DNA of 64,000 bases. It comes from Streptosporangium sp. NBC_01756. GTDB lineage: Bacteria; Actinomycetota; Actinomycetes; Streptosporangiales; Streptosporangiaceae. The stretch is taken from assembly GCF_035917975.1 (NCBI RefSeq), contig NZ_CP109130.1, positions 1,736,001 to 1,800,000 of the forward strand, read 5' to 3'. A model generated the notes under the pieces. It was not told where the DNA came from. It saw nothing but the letters and a program-made list of their open reading frames with translations, and made no database searches. A program made the translations under genes and the position numbers. Positions within the stretch are counted from its first letter, which is position 1. Each line of letters opens with the position of its first letter. Positions 1-9,505 of the stretch are shown one piece after another.

Positions 1-1
1 T

Positions 2-1519
<1,518 letters not shown>

Positions 1520-1619
1520 TCCCCGCCAGGAAGATCTCTCCCGAAGTCCCGCATTGTCGGCGGGGTGGGGGGTAGTCGCCGGGCCGGATCACTCCCTACG
1601 CGTGGGAAGGCGAACGGAC

Positions 1620-2402
1620 ATGGCAGAGCTCTCCACCCCCCTGGCGGCGACTCAGGTCGTCGTGGACCGAAGAGTCCTGGTCGGTTACGACAACTATCTG
1701 GCCGCGCAGCGAGCCGTGGACTCGCTCTCCGACGCGGGCTTCCCCGTCGAGCACGTGGCGATCGTCGGCAGCGACCTGAAGCTGGAGGAGACCGTCACCG
1801 GCAGGATGACCAACGGACGCGCCGCGCTCGCCGGAGCCGGGAGCGGTGTGGCCTTCGGCGCCGTGGTGGGGATGTTCCTCGGGCTGTTCACCTCGACCAC
1901 GATGTCGTTCGTCGTGCTCGTCCTCTGGGCGGCGCTCTGGGGCGCCGTGATGGGTGCCGCCTTCGGGTTCATCAACCACTTCTTCACCCGCGGCAAGCGC
2001 GACTTCGCCTCGCGCAGCGCCATCGTCGCCGGCCGCTACGACGTGCTGGTCGCGGCGTCCCACCTGGATCACGCCCGCGCCGTCATGGACGGGGCCCCCG
2101 GACCGGCCGACACCATGGTCGTCGAGGTCCCGCCGTCCGCCGGGCCCTACGATCCGTCAGCCGTGCAGCCCACCGCCCCGAGCCAGCCCCCTCTCACCCA
2201 GCCCGGCGTCGCCGAGCAGGCACCCGCCGCCCAGCCCGGCGTCGCCGACCAGGCACCCGCCGCCCAGCCGGCCGCGGCCCCCGGCCACGCCCCCGACCAG
2301 AGCACGGGCCCGGTCCAGGCGGCAGCCCCGGAACAGACCTCCGCCGCACCGGTCACCGCACCGGACCAGCCGGCCACGGCCCCCGACCACGCCCGTCCCT
2401 GA
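1620..2402 (+). CDS. General stress protein 17M-like membrane protein with Pro/Ala tail
   Basis: A 260-aa protein. The N-terminal ~65 residues (VLVGYDNYLAAQRAVDSLSD and onward) resemble the general-stress-protein 17M/YflT domain. A glycine-rich double membrane segment follows (GAGSGVAFGAVVGMFLGLF, then VVLVLWAALWGAVMGAAFGF). The last ~85 residues are a low-complexity Pro/Ala/Gln tail containing a tandem PGVAEQAPAAQ / PGVADQAPAAQ repeat, and are probably disordered. The ATG at 1620 has GGGAAGG upstream. In-frame codons reach further back to 1554 but the extension looks non-coding. The function is unknown; in other bacteria the domain is linked to stress regulons. Confidence 0.8.
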   Translation: MAELSTPLAATQVVVDRRVLVGYDNYLAAQRAVDSLSDAGFPVEHVAIVGSDLKLEETVTGRMTNGRAALAGAGSGVAFGAVVGMFLGLFTSTTMSFVVLVLWAALWGAVMGAAFGFINHFFTRGKRDFASRSAIVAGRYDVLVAASHLDHARAVMDGAPGPADTMVVEVPPSAGPYDPSAVQPTAPSQPPLTQPGVAEQAPAAQPGVADQAPAAQPAAAPGHAPDQSTGPVQAAAPEQTSAAPVTAPDQPATAPDHARP

Positions 2403-2518
2403 GGAAACCGGACCGCACGTTCTGTTCCGTCACCGGCGCCGGCGCCCTCTCCCGGGGTGCCCGGCCCCACGGACTCGCCCCGGCCACCGGCCCGCTCCGG
2501 TTTCACCGTCCCGGGGGC

Positions 2519-3469
2519 TCAGCCCTTGACGCCGCCCGCCAGCAGGCCACGGACGAAGTAGCGCTGCATCGACAGGAAGACGACCAACGGGATGACCACC
2601 GAGACGAACGCACCCGAGGTCAGGCGCTGCCACTCGTTGCCCTTGGTGCCGGCCATCTGCGCCAGCCGTACCGTCATGGGTGCGGTCTCGGCGGTGCCGC
2701 CGGCGAAGATCAGAGCCACCAGCAGGTCGTTCCAGACCCAGAGGAACTGGAAGATGCCGAAGGTGGCCAGCGCGGGTCCGACCAGGGGCAGGACGAGCTT
2801 GCGCAGGATGGTGCCGTGGGTGGCGCCGTCCACCCTGGCGGCCTCCATCAGCTCACCGGGCAGTTCGGCCATGAAGTTGTGGATCAGGAAGATGCCCAGC
2901 GGGAGTGCGAAGCAGGTGTGGGCGAACCAGACCTGGACGAAGCGACCGGAGCCCTCCAGGTCCCAGGCGGGCAGGAGGTGGACGCCGAAGACGTCCACGC
3001 CCTGGGAGAAGAACGACAGCAGCGGGACCAGCGCCATCTGCAGCGGCACGATCTGGAGGGCGAAGATGCCGATGTAGATCCATTCGCGTCCCCGGAACGG
3101 CAGCCAGGCCAGCGCGTAGGCGGCGAAGGTGGCCAGGGCGAGCGGGAGGAGCACCGAGGGGACCGTGATGACGATGGAGTTGATCAGGAAACTGGCCATC
3201 TGCCCGGAGGACGAGGAGGTGCCGAACAGCACCTGCTGGTAGTTCTCCAGGGTGAGCTGCGGGTCGGAGAAGAACGTCCACCAGCCGGTGGACTTGATCT
3301 GGTCCTCCGGGCGCAGCGAGGAGAGCAGCAGGCCGAAGGTCGGGGTGGTCCACAGGACCGCGATGACGATCGCCGCGGCACTGGCGACCTTGCCGCTGAG
3401 CCCCCGCCGGACGCGCTGCGGCGCGGTCGTGGCCCGGGGGCGCACCGCGGTCTGGGTCAATGTGGTCAC
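2519..3469 (-). CDS. Carbohydrate ABC transporter permease (CUT1, MalG-like)
   Basis: Inner-membrane permease of a CUT1 sugar ABC importer, about 316 aa with six predicted membrane segments. The cytoplasmic EAA coupling loop is visible (ELMEAARVDGATHGTILRK), the docking site for the ABC ATPase. The GTG at 3469 has AAGGAG five bases upstream and gives VTTLTQT; an ATG 21 bases further upstream lacks such a site. It follows the partner permease by 73 bp on the same strand and is the last gene of the SBP-permease-permease unit. No ATPase gene is present nearby, so a shared MsiK-type ATPase elsewhere is inferred. Confidence 0.9.
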   Translation of the reverse strand: MTTLTQTAVRPRATTAPQRVRRGLSGKVASAAAIVIAVLWTTPTFGLLLSSLRPEDQIKSTGWWTFFSDPQLTLENYQQVLFGTSSSSGQMASFLINSIVITVPSVLLPLALATFAAYALAWLPFRGREWIYIGIFALQIVPLQMALVPLLSFFSQGVDVFGVHLLPAWDLEGSGRFVQVWFAHTCFALPLGIFLIHNFMAELPGELMEAARVDGATHGTILRKLVLPLVGPALATFGIFQFLWVWNDLLVALIFAGGTAETAPMTVRLAQMAGTKGNEWQRLTSGAFVSVVIPLVVFLSMQRYFVRGLLAGGVKG

Positions 3470-3542
3470 GCGGACTCCTTCGCCGGCCACACTGCTGTGG
3501 CGCCGTGCATGTCGACCCGCCCGCGCATCCCGGCTCGCTCGC

Positions 3543-4514
3543 TCACCGGACCTCCCGGCGCTGGCGGATCTGGTAGATCACAATGGGCGTCACCAGGGCG
3601 AACAGGAAGACGGCGAGCGCCGCGCCCTTGCCGGTCTCGCCGTAGCGGAACGCCTGGTTGTACATCTCGTTGGCGATGACGCTGGTGTCGAACTGGCCGC
3701 CGGTCATCGTGCGCACGATGTCGAACAGCTTCAGCGTGGCGATCGACTGGGTGACCGCGACCACGACCACGGCCGAGCGGATGGAGGGCAGCGTCACGCG
3801 AAAGAACATCTGCGCCGGGCTCGCCCCGTCCAGCCGGGCGGCCTCGACGATCTCCGCCGGGATTCCCTTGATCGCGGCGGAGAGCACCACGGTGGCGAAG
3901 CCGGCCTGGATCCAGACCATCACCACGATCAGGAACAGCGTGTTCGTCGGAGATTCCTGCAGCCACTGCTGTGGTTCGCCGCCCATGGCGACCACGAGCT
4001 GGTTGAGCAGGCCGATCTGGTCCTGGTCGTCGGCGCGGTAGGCGTAGACGAAACGCCAGATGATGCCGGCGCCGACGAACGAGATCGCCATCGGCAGGAA
4101 GACCAGCGACTTGGCGAGCGACTCGAAGCGGGTGCGGTCCACCATGACGGCGTAGAGCAACCCGACCGAGGTCACCAGCAGCGGCACGAGCAGGACCCAG
4201 ATGAGCGTGTTGCGCAGCACGGTCAGGGCTTCGGGCTGGGTGAACATCCAGGCGTAGTTGTCCAGGCCCACCCACCGCATGCCGTCGCCGCTCATGAACG
4301 ACAGCAGGGTCGTCCGTACGGCGGGCACCACCAGGCCGATGGAGAGGAGGGCGACGGCGGGTAGGAGCAGGATCGTCGCGTGAGTCCAGGCCCGCCGCCG
4401 CATCGGGGCGCGGTCGACCAGCAACAGGATCACCGCGACCACCACGAGGAAGGCGGCGACGCCGATCAGCAACTGGACGAGTTTGGGCTGTTCGGCGGCG
4501 AAGTCGAAGTCCAT
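3543..4514 (-). CDS. Carbohydrate ABC transporter permease (CUT1, MalF-like)
   Basis: A 323-aa polytopic permease, partner of the MalG-like protein encoded next to it. It has an N-terminal membrane segment (LVQLLIGVAAFLVVVAVILL), a cluster of later segments, and the EAA loop EIVEAARLDGASPAQMFFR. The ATG at 4514 follows GGAGGGATC on the minus strand. It lies downstream of the solute-binding protein gene and is separated from it by a strong 17-bp stem-loop, which probably lowers permease expression relative to the binding protein. Confidence 0.9.
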   Translation of the reverse strand: MDFDFAAEQPKLVQLLIGVAAFLVVVAVILLLVDRAPMRRRAWTHATILLLPAVALLSIGLVVPAVRTTLLSFMSGDGMRWVGLDNYAWMFTQPEALTVLRNTLIWVLLVPLLVTSVGLLYAVMVDRTRFESLAKSLVFLPMAISFVGAGIIWRFVYAYRADDQDQIGLLNQLVVAMGGEPQQWLQESPTNTLFLIVVMVWIQAGFATVVLSAAIKGIPAEIVEAARLDGASPAQMFFRVTLPSIRSAVVVVAVTQSIATLKLFDIVRTMTGGQFDTSVIANEMYNQAFRYGETGKGAALAVFLFALVTPIVIYQIRQRREVR

Positions 4515-4550
4515 CGGAGGGATCTCCCGGGATGATCATGCCGATACGGG

Positions 4551-4593
4551 CGATGCATCCGGTCGCGTGAGCTGCGCGCGACCGGATGCATCG
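4551..4593 (-). promoter_or_regulatory. Intercistronic stem-loop between binding protein and permease genes
   Basis: A perfect 17-bp inverted repeat (arms 4551-4567 and 4577-4593, 9-nt loop) sits 7 bp past the binding-protein stop codon and 36 bp before the permease start. No U-tract follows. This suits an mRNA-processing or 3'-protecting hairpin, or a partial terminator, that gives more binding protein than permease. The repeat is seen directly; the role is inferred from similar sugar ABC operons. Confidence 0.65.
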
Positions 4594-4600
4594 TCACATA

Positions 4601-5959
4601 TCAGGACTTGGGCCAGGAGGCATCGATGTAGTCGAGCACCGTCTTGGTGTCCTTGCCGTTGATCCAGTCGGTCATGCCCTTCCAGAAGGTGCCGGCGCCG
4701 ACCGCGGCGGGCATCAGGTCCGAGCCGTCGAACCGGAAGACCGTGTCGGGGTTCTGCAGCATCTCCATGGAGAGCTTGTCGATCGGGTTCTGCGCCAGGG
4801 CCGGGTCCACGCCCTTGCGCGCGGTGACGTACGTCGCCAGCTTCATCCGGGTCGCGGGGAACTCCGCCGAGGCGAGGTACGCCTGCACGGCCTGGACCTC
4901 CGGACGGTCGGCGAAGGCCGCCACGAACTCACCCGCGCCGAGGACCGGCTTCTTGGCCGGGTCGTTGCCTGGCAGGTAGAAGGCGAACACGTCGCCGTCC
5001 TCGGCCACCTTGGTGCCCTCCGGCCAGAAGTTGGCGTAGAAGGACGCCTGGCGGTGCAGCGCGCACTTGCCCTGCGTGATCGGGACACCGCCCTCCTGGA
5101 AGGCGGTGCTGACGATCGACTTCACCGGACCGTAGCCGCCGTTGACGAACTTCTCGTTCTTGAGGATCGCACCGACCTTGTCCGCCGCGGCGACGACCTT
5201 GGGGTCGTTGAACGCGAGCTTGTGGCTCACCCAGTCGTCGTACCCCTCGGGGCCGACCTCGCGGAGGATGATGTCCTCGATCCAGTCCGTGGCCGGCCAG
5301 CCGGTCGCGTCACCGGACTCGAGGCCGACGCACCACGGCTTGACGCCGGAGGCCGCGATGGTGTTGGTGAGGGTCATCAGCTCGTCCCAGGTCGTGGGGA
5401 CGGTCCAGCCCTTCTCCTTGAACATGCCCGGCGAGTACCAGACGAAGGACTTCACGCTGGCGCCCAGCGGCGCGCCGTAGAAGGTGCCGTCGACGGTCGA
5501 GTACTTGGCCCAGTCCGGCGACCAGCCCTCGTCGGCCAGTTTCTTCACCTCGGCCGAGGCGGGCTTGAGCTTGCCGGCCTTGGCGAAACGCTCCAGCAGG
5601 CCCGGCTGCGGGAAGAAGGCGATGTCCGGCGGATTTCCGCCATCGGCGCGCACCTGGATCTGGGCCTCGAACTCGCCGGTGCCCTCATAAGTGATCTTCA
5701 TTCCCGTGCATTTCGCGAACGGCTTCCACGCCTGCTCGAACAGGTCGGCCTCGGTGTCGCGGATCGGGGAGTAGATGCTGACGGTCTTGCCGGCGTGGTT
5801 GCCGTACTTGGTGAAGGCCGCGCAATCAGCCGACGTGCTGCTGCCGCCTCCGCCCGCCGACGGCTTGTTCTCCGTTGATGCGCAGGCGGTGGCGACCAGC
5901 GCCAGCCCAATGCTGCCCGCCACCAAAGTGACGCGGTTGGTCCGTGAGAGGAGCGACAT
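4601..5959 (-). CDS. Sugar ABC transporter solute-binding lipoprotein
   Basis: A 452-aa secreted lipoprotein of the family 1 extracellular solute-binding proteins. The signal peptide has lipobox ATAC with the lipidated Cys at residue 26, followed by a Gly/Ser linker. The mature body has features of CUT1 binding proteins (GNPPDIAFFPQPGLLERFAK; VPTTWDELMTL). It resembles alpha-glucoside (AglE-like) binders more than CebE, but the sugar cannot be read from sequence. The ATG at 5959 is preceded by GGAGGAAGG. Linkage to a divergent GH1 glucosidase suggests a glucoside or oligosaccharide ligand. The palindrome at 5994 lies between promoter and start. Confidence 0.88.
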   Translation of the reverse strand: MSLLSRTNRVTLVAGSIGLALVATACASTENKPSAGGGGSSTSADCAAFTKYGNHAGKTVSIYSPIRDTEADLFEQAWKPFAKCTGMKITYEGTGEFEAQIQVRADGGNPPDIAFFPQPGLLERFAKAGKLKPASAEVKKLADEGWSPDWAKYSTVDGTFYGAPLGASVKSFVWYSPGMFKEKGWTVPTTWDELMTLTNTIAASGVKPWCVGLESGDATGWPATDWIEDIILREVGPEGYDDWVSHKLAFNDPKVVAAADKVGAILKNEKFVNGGYGPVKSIVSTAFQEGGVPITQGKCALHRQASFYANFWPEGTKVAEDGDVFAFYLPGNDPAKKPVLGAGEFVAAFADRPEVQAVQAYLASAEFPATRMKLATYVTARKGVDPALAQNPIDKLSMEMLQNPDTVFRFDGSDLMPAAVGAGTFWKGMTDWINGKDTKTVLDYIDASWPKS

Positions 5960-5993
5960 GGACCTTCCTCCATATAAAGTTGCCGGGAAGTTT

Positions 5994-6005
5994 GAGAGCG
6001 CTCTC
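5994..6005. promoter_or_regulatory. LacI-family operator GAGAGCGCTCTC (binding-protein side)
   Basis: A perfect 12-bp palindrome with the central GCGC/CG core typical of LacI-family operators (compare the CebR site TGGGAGCGCTCCCA). It lies 35 bp upstream of the binding-protein ATG. An identical copy lies 113 bp away at 6107, in front of the divergent glucosidase. The likely ligand is one of the two LacI proteins encoded at 7528 and 9505. Confidence 0.8.
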
Positions 6006-6106
6006 TGGAGAGAGTCGTCTGCGCACATCTCGATGTCAATAACTGTGATATTACGGTTACAGCCCCATTTTTCTTGACATGCAACTCCGACAGGCGTGAT
6101 TCTCAA

Positions 6107-6118
6107 GAGAGCGCTCTC
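6107..6118. promoter_or_regulatory. LacI-family operator GAGAGCGCTCTC (glucosidase side)
   Basis: A second perfect copy of the 12-bp palindrome, 34 bp before the GH1 ATG. With the copy at 5994 it brackets the divergent promoter region, an arrangement suited to coordinate repression of transporter and glucosidase. Confidence 0.8.
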
Positions 6119-6151
6119 ACAGAACCGCGGACAGAATGGAGCGGCGAGGAT

Positions 6152-7531
6152 ATGACCATCTCCGCTGAGAAATCCCCCATCCTCAAGGACTCCGGCCCGC
6201 TGAGATTCCCCGAGGGATTCGTCTGGGGTGCCGCCACCGCGGCCTACCAGATCGAGGGCGCGGCCCGGGACGACGGCAGGGGTCCCTCCATCTGGGACAC
6301 CTTCTCCCGGACTCCCGGCAAGGTGCACGCCGGGCACACCGGCGACGTGGCCTGCGACCACTACCACCGCTACCCCGAAGACATCCGCATCATGGGCGAC
6401 CTCGGTCTCTCCGCCTACCGCTTCTCCATCTCCTGGCCCCGTATCCAGCCCGACGGCTCAGGCCCGGCCAACTCGCGCGGCCTGGACTTCTACGATCGCC
6501 TGGTGGACGGGCTGCACGGGGCCGGCATCACCCCGATCGTGACGCTCTACCACTGGGACCTGCCGCAGACCCTGGAGGATCGAGGCGGCTGGACCAACCG
6601 GGAGACCGCCGAACGGTTCGCCGAGTACGCCGAGATAGTACACGCGCGGCTGGGTGATCGGGTCGAGACGTGGACCACACTGAACGAGCCCTGGTGCTCG
6701 GCCTTTCTCGGATACGCCTCGGGCATCCACGCGCCGGGCCGTACCGAGCCGGAGCTGAGCTTCGCCGCCGTCCACCACCTGCTGCTCGGCCACGGACTGG
6801 CGGCCGGGGCGCTGCGCGCGGCGGGGGCGGGCCGGATCGGCATCACGCTCAACCTCTCGCCGGTGCTCGGCGACGACGCCGAGGCGGTGTCCGTCGTGGA
6901 CGGCCTGCAGAACCGGATCTTCCTTGACCCGGTGCTGCGCGGGGAGTATCCCGCCGACGTGGTCGGGCGGGCCGGCCGCTTCACCGACTGGTCCTTCGTC
7001 AGGGAGGGCGATCTGGAGATCATCAGCCGGCCGATCGACCTGCTGGGGGTGAACTACTACAACCCGCAGACCGTGGCCGCCCGCACCGGCGAACCCGCCA
7101 ACCCCGTCTACCCGGGCAGCGAGGGCATCTCCTTCCCCCGCCCCGACGTACCGAAGACCGCGATGGGCTGGCCGGTCCAGCCGTTCGGGCTGACCGACCT
7201 CCTGGTACGGCTGTCGCGGGACTACCCCGGCACCCCGCTGGTCATCACCGAGAACGGCGCGGCCTTCGACGACGTCGTGGAGGCCGGGCAGGTCCACGAC
7301 ACGGACCGCGTGGCCTACCTCGACGGGCACCTGCGCGCCGCCCACGCCGCCATCGAGGCGGGCGCCGACCTGCGCGGCTACCTGGTCTGGTCGCTGCTGG
7401 ACAACTTCGAGTGGGCCGAGGGCTACGCCAAGCGGTTCGGCATCGTGCACGTCGACTACGCCACGCAGCAGCGCACCCCCAAGGACAGCGCGCTCTGGTA
7501 CCGCGAAGTCGTCGGCCGGAACGGCCTGTGA
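6152..7531 (+). CDS. GH1 family beta-glucosidase (first copy)
   Basis: A 459-aa family 1 glycoside hydrolase, cytosolic (no signal peptide), which hydrolyses beta-glucosides or cellobiose taken up by the adjacent transporter. The acid/base motif is TLNEPW (Glu about 179) and the nucleophile motif is ITENG (Glu about 367). The family N-terminus FPEGFVWGAATAAYQIEGA is intact. I chose the ATG at 6152 because GGCGAGGA precedes it and the domain starts about 15 residues in. It overlaps the downstream LacI gene by 4 bp (GTGA), so the two are translationally coupled. A paralogue is encoded at 10929 on the other strand. Confidence 0.95.
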   Translation: MTISAEKSPILKDSGPLRFPEGFVWGAATAAYQIEGAARDDGRGPSIWDTFSRTPGKVHAGHTGDVACDHYHRYPEDIRIMGDLGLSAYRFSISWPRIQPDGSGPANSRGLDFYDRLVDGLHGAGITPIVTLYHWDLPQTLEDRGGWTNRETAERFAEYAEIVHARLGDRVETWTTLNEPWCSAFLGYASGIHAPGRTEPELSFAAVHHLLLGHGLAAGALRAAGAGRIGITLNLSPVLGDDAEAVSVVDGLQNRIFLDPVLRGEYPADVVGRAGRFTDWSFVREGDLEIISRPIDLLGVNYYNPQTVAARTGEPANPVYPGSEGISFPRPDVPKTAMGWPVQPFGLTDLLVRLSRDYPGTPLVITENGAAFDDVVEAGQVHDTDRVAYLDGHLRAAHAAIEAGADLRGYLVWSLLDNFEWAEGYAKRFGIVHVDYATQQRTPKDSALWYREVVGRNGL

Positions 7532-8541
7532 GGGTCCGGCCGACCCTGGAGAAGGTGGCCGCCCGGGCGGGGGTGTCCCGGGCGACCGCCTCCCGGGTGG
7601 TCAACGGTTCCTCCCGGGTCGCCCCGCAGATCCGTGAGGCGGTGAACCGCGCCGTGGAGGAGCTGGGCTACGTCCCCAACCAGGCGGCGCGGAGCCTGGT
7701 CACCCAGCGGGCCGACTCGATCGCCCTGGTGTTCCCCGAACCGGCGACCCGTGTCTTCTCCGACGACCCGACCTTCGCCGGGATCATCCGGGGGGTCAGC
7801 ATGGAGATCGAGAAGGCCGACAAGCAGCTCGTGCTGATGCTCACCGGTCCGGACGGCGGCTATCACCGGGTCGAGCGCTACGCGACCAACGGGCACGTGG
7901 ACGGTGTGATCATCGCATCGATGCACGGGACCGATCCGCTACCGGGCATCCTGTCCCGGCGGGGCGTCCCGGTGGTCTGCGGCGGTCGGCCCGGCGTGCC
8001 CAGCGAGCTGCCGTACGTGGACATGGACAACTCCGGCGGCGCCGAGCGCGCGGTCCAGCACCTGGTGGAACAGGGCCGCCGGCGGATCGCGACCATCGCC
8101 GGCCCCCAGGACATGATCGCCGGGATCGACCGGCTCTCCGGCTACCGCAACGTGCTGCGTGACTCCGACCGCCGCTCCATCGTCGCGGTCGGCGACTTCA
8201 CCCGCGAGTCCGGTGCGGTCGCCATGCGCCAGCTGCTGGCCGACGACCCGGAGCTGGACGCGGTGTTCGTGGCCAACGACCTGATGGCGCTGGGCGCGCT
8301 GCGGGCGCTGCGCCGGGCGGGCCGGAGGGTCCCCGACGACGTCGCCGTCGTCGGCTTCGACGACATCCCGGCCGCGGCCTATGCCGAGCCGCCGCTGACC
8401 ACCGTCCGCCAGCCGACCGTGGAGATGGGGCAACGGCTGGCGCGCATGGTGCTGGACCCCGGGGAGAGGGCGCCACTGGTGCTCCCCACCGAACTGGTGG
8501 TACGGGAATCTACGAAGACGCCCTTACGACGAGCTCCGTAG
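7528..8541 (+). CDS. LacI family transcriptional regulator (first copy)
   Basis: A 337-aa repressor. The N-terminal LacI helix-turn-helix is TLEKVAARAGVSRATASRVVNG, and the sugar-binding core ends with the DDVAVVGFDDIPAAAY motif. The GTG at 7528 overlaps the GH1 stop (GTGA). It presumably represses the flanking GH1/ABC locus through the GAGAGCGCTCTC sites, a common local-regulator arrangement. The last 32 bp are also coding, on the other strand, for the C-terminus of the convergent paralogue. Its tail (STKTPLRRAP) therefore extends beyond the usual ELVVRES end. Positions 8161-8289 are 96% identical to the paralogue. Confidence 0.92.
   Translation: MRVRPTLEKVAARAGVSRATASRVVNGSSRVAPQIREAVNRAVEELGYVPNQAARSLVTQRADSIALVFPEPATRVFSDDPTFAGIIRGVSMEIEKADKQLVLMLTGPDGGYHRVERYATNGHVDGVIIASMHGTDPLPGILSRRGVPVVCGGRPGVPSELPYVDMDNSGGAERAVQHLVEQGRRRIATIAGPQDMIAGIDRLSGYRNVLRDSDRRSIVAVGDFTRESGAVAMRQLLADDPELDAVFVANDLMALGALRALRRAGRRVPDDVAVVGFDDIPAAAYAEPPLTTVRQPTVEMGQRLARMVLDPGERAPLVLPTELVVRESTKTPLRRAP
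8161..8289 (+). repeat. 129-bp near-identical inverted tract, LacI copy 1
   Basis: This internal LacI segment matches the reverse complement of 8747-8875 at all but 5 of 129 bases (my hand alignment). It encodes the stretch from DSDRRSI through ANDLMA in both proteins. Flanking parts of the two genes are clearly more diverged, which suggests local gene conversion. Confidence 0.8.
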
Positions 8542-9505
8542 GCATGATCACCGGTTCGGTGGGGCCGTCCGCCAGGAGGCCGAGCAGCAGGCGGACCATG
8601 GCGGCGGCCTGCTTCGCGTGCGAGGTGTGGACAGTGGTGAGCGGCGGGTCGGTGTAGCGGGCGGCCTCGATGTCGTCGTAACCGACGACGGCGACGTCGT
8701 CGGGGATGCTGCGGCCGGCCTGCCGCAGTGCGTGCATGGCACCGATCGCCATCAGGTCGTTGGCGGCGAACACCGCGTCCAGCTCCGGGTCGTCGGCCAG
8801 CAGCTGGCGCATGGCGACCGCGCCGGACTCGCGGGTGAAGTCGCCGACCGCGATGATGGAACGGCGGTCGGAGTCCTGGAGCACCTGCCGGTACCCGGTC
8901 AGCCGGTCCTGCCCGCCGATCATGTCCAGTGGCCCGGCGATCGTCGCGATCCGCCGTCGCCCTTGCTCCAGCAGGTGACGCACGGCGACGGCCGCGCCGC
9001 CCACGTTGTCGTTGTCCACGTAGGGGATGTCGACCGGCACGGCCGGCCTGCCGTACGAGACGACCGGGACGCGCAGCCGGGTGAGCGCGACGGGCAGCGG
9101 ATCGGCGCCGTGGCTTGACACGAGCATGACACCGTCCACGTGACCGCCGGCGATGTAGTTCTCCGCCCGCGCGTGACTCTGGGGAGATCCGGCCAGCAGG
9201 AGCACGACCTGCATGTTGACGGCCTCCAGCTCGATGCTGGCCGAGCGGATCACGGTGGAGAACATCGGATCGTCGGAGAACACCCGGTTCGGCGACTCCG
9301 AGACGACGAGCGCGACCGAGTTGGTCCGCTGGGTGACCAGGTTCCGCGCCGCCCCGTTGGGGACGTAGCCCAGCTCGTGCACCGCTCGCAGGACTATGTC
9401 GCGGATGTCCGGAGTCACCGTGGTCTGACCGTTCACCACCCGGGAGACGGTCGACCGGGAGACCCCGGCTCGGGCGGCGACCGCCTCCAAGGTGGGTCGT
9501 CTCAT
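8510..9505 (-). CDS. LacI family transcriptional regulator (second copy)
   Basis: A 331-aa repressor paralogous to the protein encoded at 7528. The helix-turn-helix is TLEAVAARAGVSRSTVSRVVNG and the core ends with DDVAVVGYDDIEAARY. The ATG at 9505 overlaps the stop of the upstream GH1 gene (ATGA), so it is the last gene of a minus-strand operon with GH1. It is the likely regulator of operators upstream of 14228. It converges on and overlaps the other LacI gene by 32 bp. The recognition-helix residues of the two repressors differ by only a few positions, so cross-binding is possible. Confidence 0.92.
   Translation of the reverse strand: MRRPTLEAVAARAGVSRSTVSRVVNGQTTVTPDIRDIVLRAVHELGYVPNGAARNLVTQRTNSVALVVSESPNRVFSDDPMFSTVIRSASIELEAVNMQVVLLLAGSPQSHARAENYIAGGHVDGVMLVSSHGADPLPVALTRLRVPVVSYGRPAVPVDIPYVDNDNVGGAAVAVRHLLEQGRRRIATIAGPLDMIGGQDRLTGYRQVLQDSDRRSIIAVGDFTRESGAVAMRQLLADDPELDAVFAANDLMAIGAMHALRQAGRSIPDDVAVVGYDDIEAARYTDPPLTTVHTSHAKQAAAMVRLLLGLLADGPTEPVIMPTELVVRASS
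8747..8875 (-). repeat. 129-bp near-identical inverted tract, LacI copy 2
   Basis: The inverted partner of 8161-8289. Three differences fall at isolated positions and two are adjacent (Val versus Ala codon). The two copies lie about 460 bp apart, so the pair could also form a large cruciform or recombine to invert the segment between them. Confidence 0.8.
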
